A DNA stretch of 64,000 nucleotides. It comes from Xanthomonas bonasiae. Its GTDB lineage: Bacteria > Pseudomonadota > Gammaproteobacteria > Xanthomonadales > Xanthomonadaceae. This document shows positions 62,936 through 64,000 of this stretch, in pieces. Below the pieces are notes generated by a model. The model made no database searches and was not told the origin of the DNA. It was given only the letters and a program-made list of their open reading frames with translations. The stretch is taken from assembly GCF_017163705.1 (NCBI RefSeq), contig NZ_JAFIWB010000001.1, positions 124,001-188,000 of the forward strand. Direction: 5' to 3'. Position 1 is the first letter of the stretch. Each line of letters opens with the position of its first letter. The position numbers and the translations under genes are program-made.

Positions 62936-62969
62936 GTTTCCGAAGCCGGATAGCAGGATGGCTTCGTTT

Positions 62970-63049
62970 GTCGCGGCTGAAGCCGCTCCTACAGGAAGCT
63001 CGCGGGCGACTCGCCGGGTGCACTGTAGGAGCGGCTTCAGCCGCGACAG
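62970..63049. repeat. REP composite, unit 2
   Basis: The same design as unit 1: inverted REP (62970-62994), a 28-base spacer (GCGGGCGACTCGCCGGGTGC, 15 of 20 positions as in unit 1) and a direct REP (63023-63049). Units 1 and 2 are in tandem with 34 bases between them. Confidence 0.8.
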
Positions 63050-63105
63050 ATCGCCGAAACCGCCATGCTCCCGGGATGCATGGGTCGTGAGCGACGGGCC
63101 GCGGC

Positions 63106-63134
63106 CATGCCGGCGCGCCTTCCACGCCGGCATG
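63106..63134 (-). terminator. Hairpin after lolD
   Basis: Arms CATGCCGGCG and CGCCGGCATG pair perfectly around 9 bases, 7 bases after the lolD stop. No T-run is seen. Confidence 0.55.
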
Positions 63135-63141
63135 CCTGCCG

Positions 63142-63852
63142 CTACACGTCGGCAGGCGCCAGTTCGCGCAGCTTGCCCTGGTGCAGTTCCAGCACGCGGT
63201 CGAGCTTGCGCGCCAGGCTGCGGTCGTGGGTGACCAGGGCCAGGCTGGTGCCGTGCGCGCGGTTGAGGTCGAGCATCAGCGCGAACACGTTGGCCGCGGT
63301 CTTGTCGTCGAGGTTGCCGGTCGGTTCGTCGCCGAGCACGCAGGCCGGGCGGTTGACCAGCGCGCGCGCCACCGCCGCACGCTGGCGCTCGCCGCCGGAC
63401 AGCTCGCCGGGCTTGTGCTCCAGGCGGTGACCCAGGCCCACCGATTCCAGCAGCGCACGTGCGCGCGCGTCGGCGTCCTTGACCGCGGCGCCGCCCAGCA
63501 GCACCGGCATCATCACGTTCTCCAGCGCGGTGAATTCCGGCAGCAGGTGATGGAACTGGTAGACGAAGCCGAGCGAGCGGTTGCGCAGCTGGCCGCGCGC
63601 CGCGTCCGACAGCGCCGACATGCGCTGCCCGGCCACATACACCTCGCCGGCAGTGGGGACGTCCAGGCCGCCGAGCAGGTGCAGCAGCGTGCTCTTGCCG
63701 GCGCCGGACGCGCCGACGATGGCCACGGTCTCGCCCGGCGCCACCGCCAGGTCCAGCCCGTCGAACACCGGCGTGCGCATCTTGCCCTCGGCGTAGGTCT
63801 TGCCCAAGCCCTCGGCGCGGATCGCCGCCTCCGCTCGCTGTGGCTTTTGCAT
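63142..63852 (-). CDS. lolD: Lipoprotein-releasing ABC ATPase
   Basis: The ATPase of the LolCDE complex, 236 residues, which hands lipoproteins to LolA. Walker A is [17 protein letters not shown], the Q-loop [18 protein letters not shown] is typical of LolD, the signature is [15 protein letters not shown] and Walker [11 protein letters not shown]. The ATG at 63852 is preferred. An in-frame ATG at 63897 overlapping the lolC stop would add 15 residues that are only the translation of a G-rich repeat (63855-63886). The gene follows lolC on the minus strand. Confidence 0.95.
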   Translation of the reverse strand: MQKPQRAEAAIRAEGLGKTYAEGKMRTPVFDGLDLAVAPGETVAIVGASGAGKSTLLHLLGGLDVPTAGEVYVAGQRMSALSDAARGQLRNRSLGFVYQFHHLLPEFTALENVMMPVLLGGAAVKDADARARALLESVGLGHRLEHKPGELSGGERQRAAVARALVNRPACVLGDEPTGNLDDKTAANVFALMLDLNRAHGTSLALVTHDRSLARKLDRVLELHQGKLRELAPADV

Positions 63853-63854
63853 AT

Positions 63855-63886
63855 CCGAATCCCCAATCCCCAATCCCGACTCCCGG
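63855..63886 (-). repeat. G-rich repeat, copy D, in the lolC-lolD junction
   Basis: On the minus strand four G-runs (GGG, GGG, GGGG, GGGG) with short spacers lie between the lolC stop and the lolD start, inside the lolCD transcript. Confidence 0.7.
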
Positions 63887-63893
63887 CCCTCAT

Positions 63894-64000
63894 TCATAAC
63901 GCAGCGCCTCCGCCGGTTGCGTGCGCGCGGCGCGCCAGGCCGGATACAGCGTGGCCAGGAAGCTCATCAGCAGCGCGACGATGGTGATCACCACCACGTC
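63894..64000 (-). CDS. lolC: Lipoprotein-releasing permease, C-terminal end
   Basis: Only the last 34 codons are in the window: a membrane helix ([20 protein letters not shown]) followed by [15 protein letters not shown], the fixed C-terminus of LolC/LolE permeases. The stop is 41 bases before the chosen lolD start. Whether it is LolC, LolE or the fused LolF type cannot be told from this part. Confidence 0.88.
   Translation of the reverse strand, partial: RGGDHHRRAADELPGHAVSGLARRAHATGGGAAL

Larger units (their letters stand above)
62679..63141. other. Intergenic region, 463 bases, REP-rich
   Basis: No gene is seen. The region contains two tandem REP composites (62858-62935 and 62970-63049) and the lolD terminator hairpin (63106-63134). 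Confidence 0.6.

Noticed and set aside
62858-63049. CRISPR array
   Set aside because: The repeats are palindromic REPs in inverted/direct pairs with similar spacers, not identical repeats with unique spacers; no cas genes are present.
63853-63897. Longer N-terminus of LolD starting at 63897
   Set aside because: The added residues are the translation of the G-rich repeat and are absent from the LolD family pattern.

Overview
The window is a high-GC gammaproteobacterial chromosome segment that reads as Xanthomonas, or a close relative in the Xanthomonadaceae. The evidence is the fruBKA operon with a three-domain EIIA-HPr-EI protein, the exbB-exbD-msbA-lpxK and uvrC-pgsA-tRNA orders, many TonB-dependent receptors, and repeated intergenic REPs with the core GGAGCGGCTTCAGCC. 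No rRNA, integrase, insertion sequence or CRISPR array was seen. Coding density is high, and many gene pairs overlap by 1 to 11 bases (ATGA, GTGA or TGATG junctions), so translational coupling is common.

Left part (1-17,100): a nucleotide-sugar dehydrogenase cut by the window edge; two small hypotheticals; the fructose PTS regulon (LacI-type fruR divergent from fruB-fruK-fruA, followed by an OprB-type sugar porin); a secreted cupin; and a six-gene unit in which a two-component system (response regulator, histidine kinase) heads a tripartite ABC exporter (NodT-type outer-membrane lipoprotein, DevC-like permease, ATPase, lipoprotein adaptor).

Middle-left (17,100-27,200): the most unusual region. 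Four short transcription units carry an alpha/beta hydrolase, two small EamA/EmrE-fold membrane proteins, a DegT-type aminotransferase, a ureohydrolase-fold enzyme, a GNAT/FemAB-like acyltransferase, a free-standing acyl carrier protein with a dedicated KAS II-like synthase, a class III aminotransferase, a phosphoserine-phosphatase-like HAD enzyme and a LysR regulator. I cannot assign a known product. The set suggests an acylated amino compound that is built on a carrier protein and moved across the inner membrane.

Middle (27,200-49,100): a TonB receptor with an S9 peptidase; an anaerobiosis-linked block (hemN, group III truncated haemoglobin, a small membrane protein, a CcoG-like ferredoxin) with two FNR/ANR-type boxes; and an expanded version of the classic uvrC-pgsA-tRNA(Gly)-tRNA(Cys)-tRNA(Leu) array. 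Here the array is split by two gene blocks and its tRNA-Gly is duplicated. One block lies between the two identical tRNA-Gly genes and carries a pepsin-like secreted protein, an M28-like peptidase and a GH18-like enzyme. Then come an NHL/thioredoxin-like protein, a low-molecular-weight phosphatase, kdsB and a ferric-siderophore receptor.

Right part (49,100-64,000): lpxK-msbA-exbD-exbB-comEC on the minus strand (lipid A export, energy transduction, DNA uptake); an operon of an FUSC exporter, an aldehyde dehydrogenase and a carotenoid/stilbene-cleaving oxygenase, controlled by a divergent TetR regulator with a visible palindromic operator; a PRISE-family reductase; a tandem REP composite; and lolD with the end of lolC.
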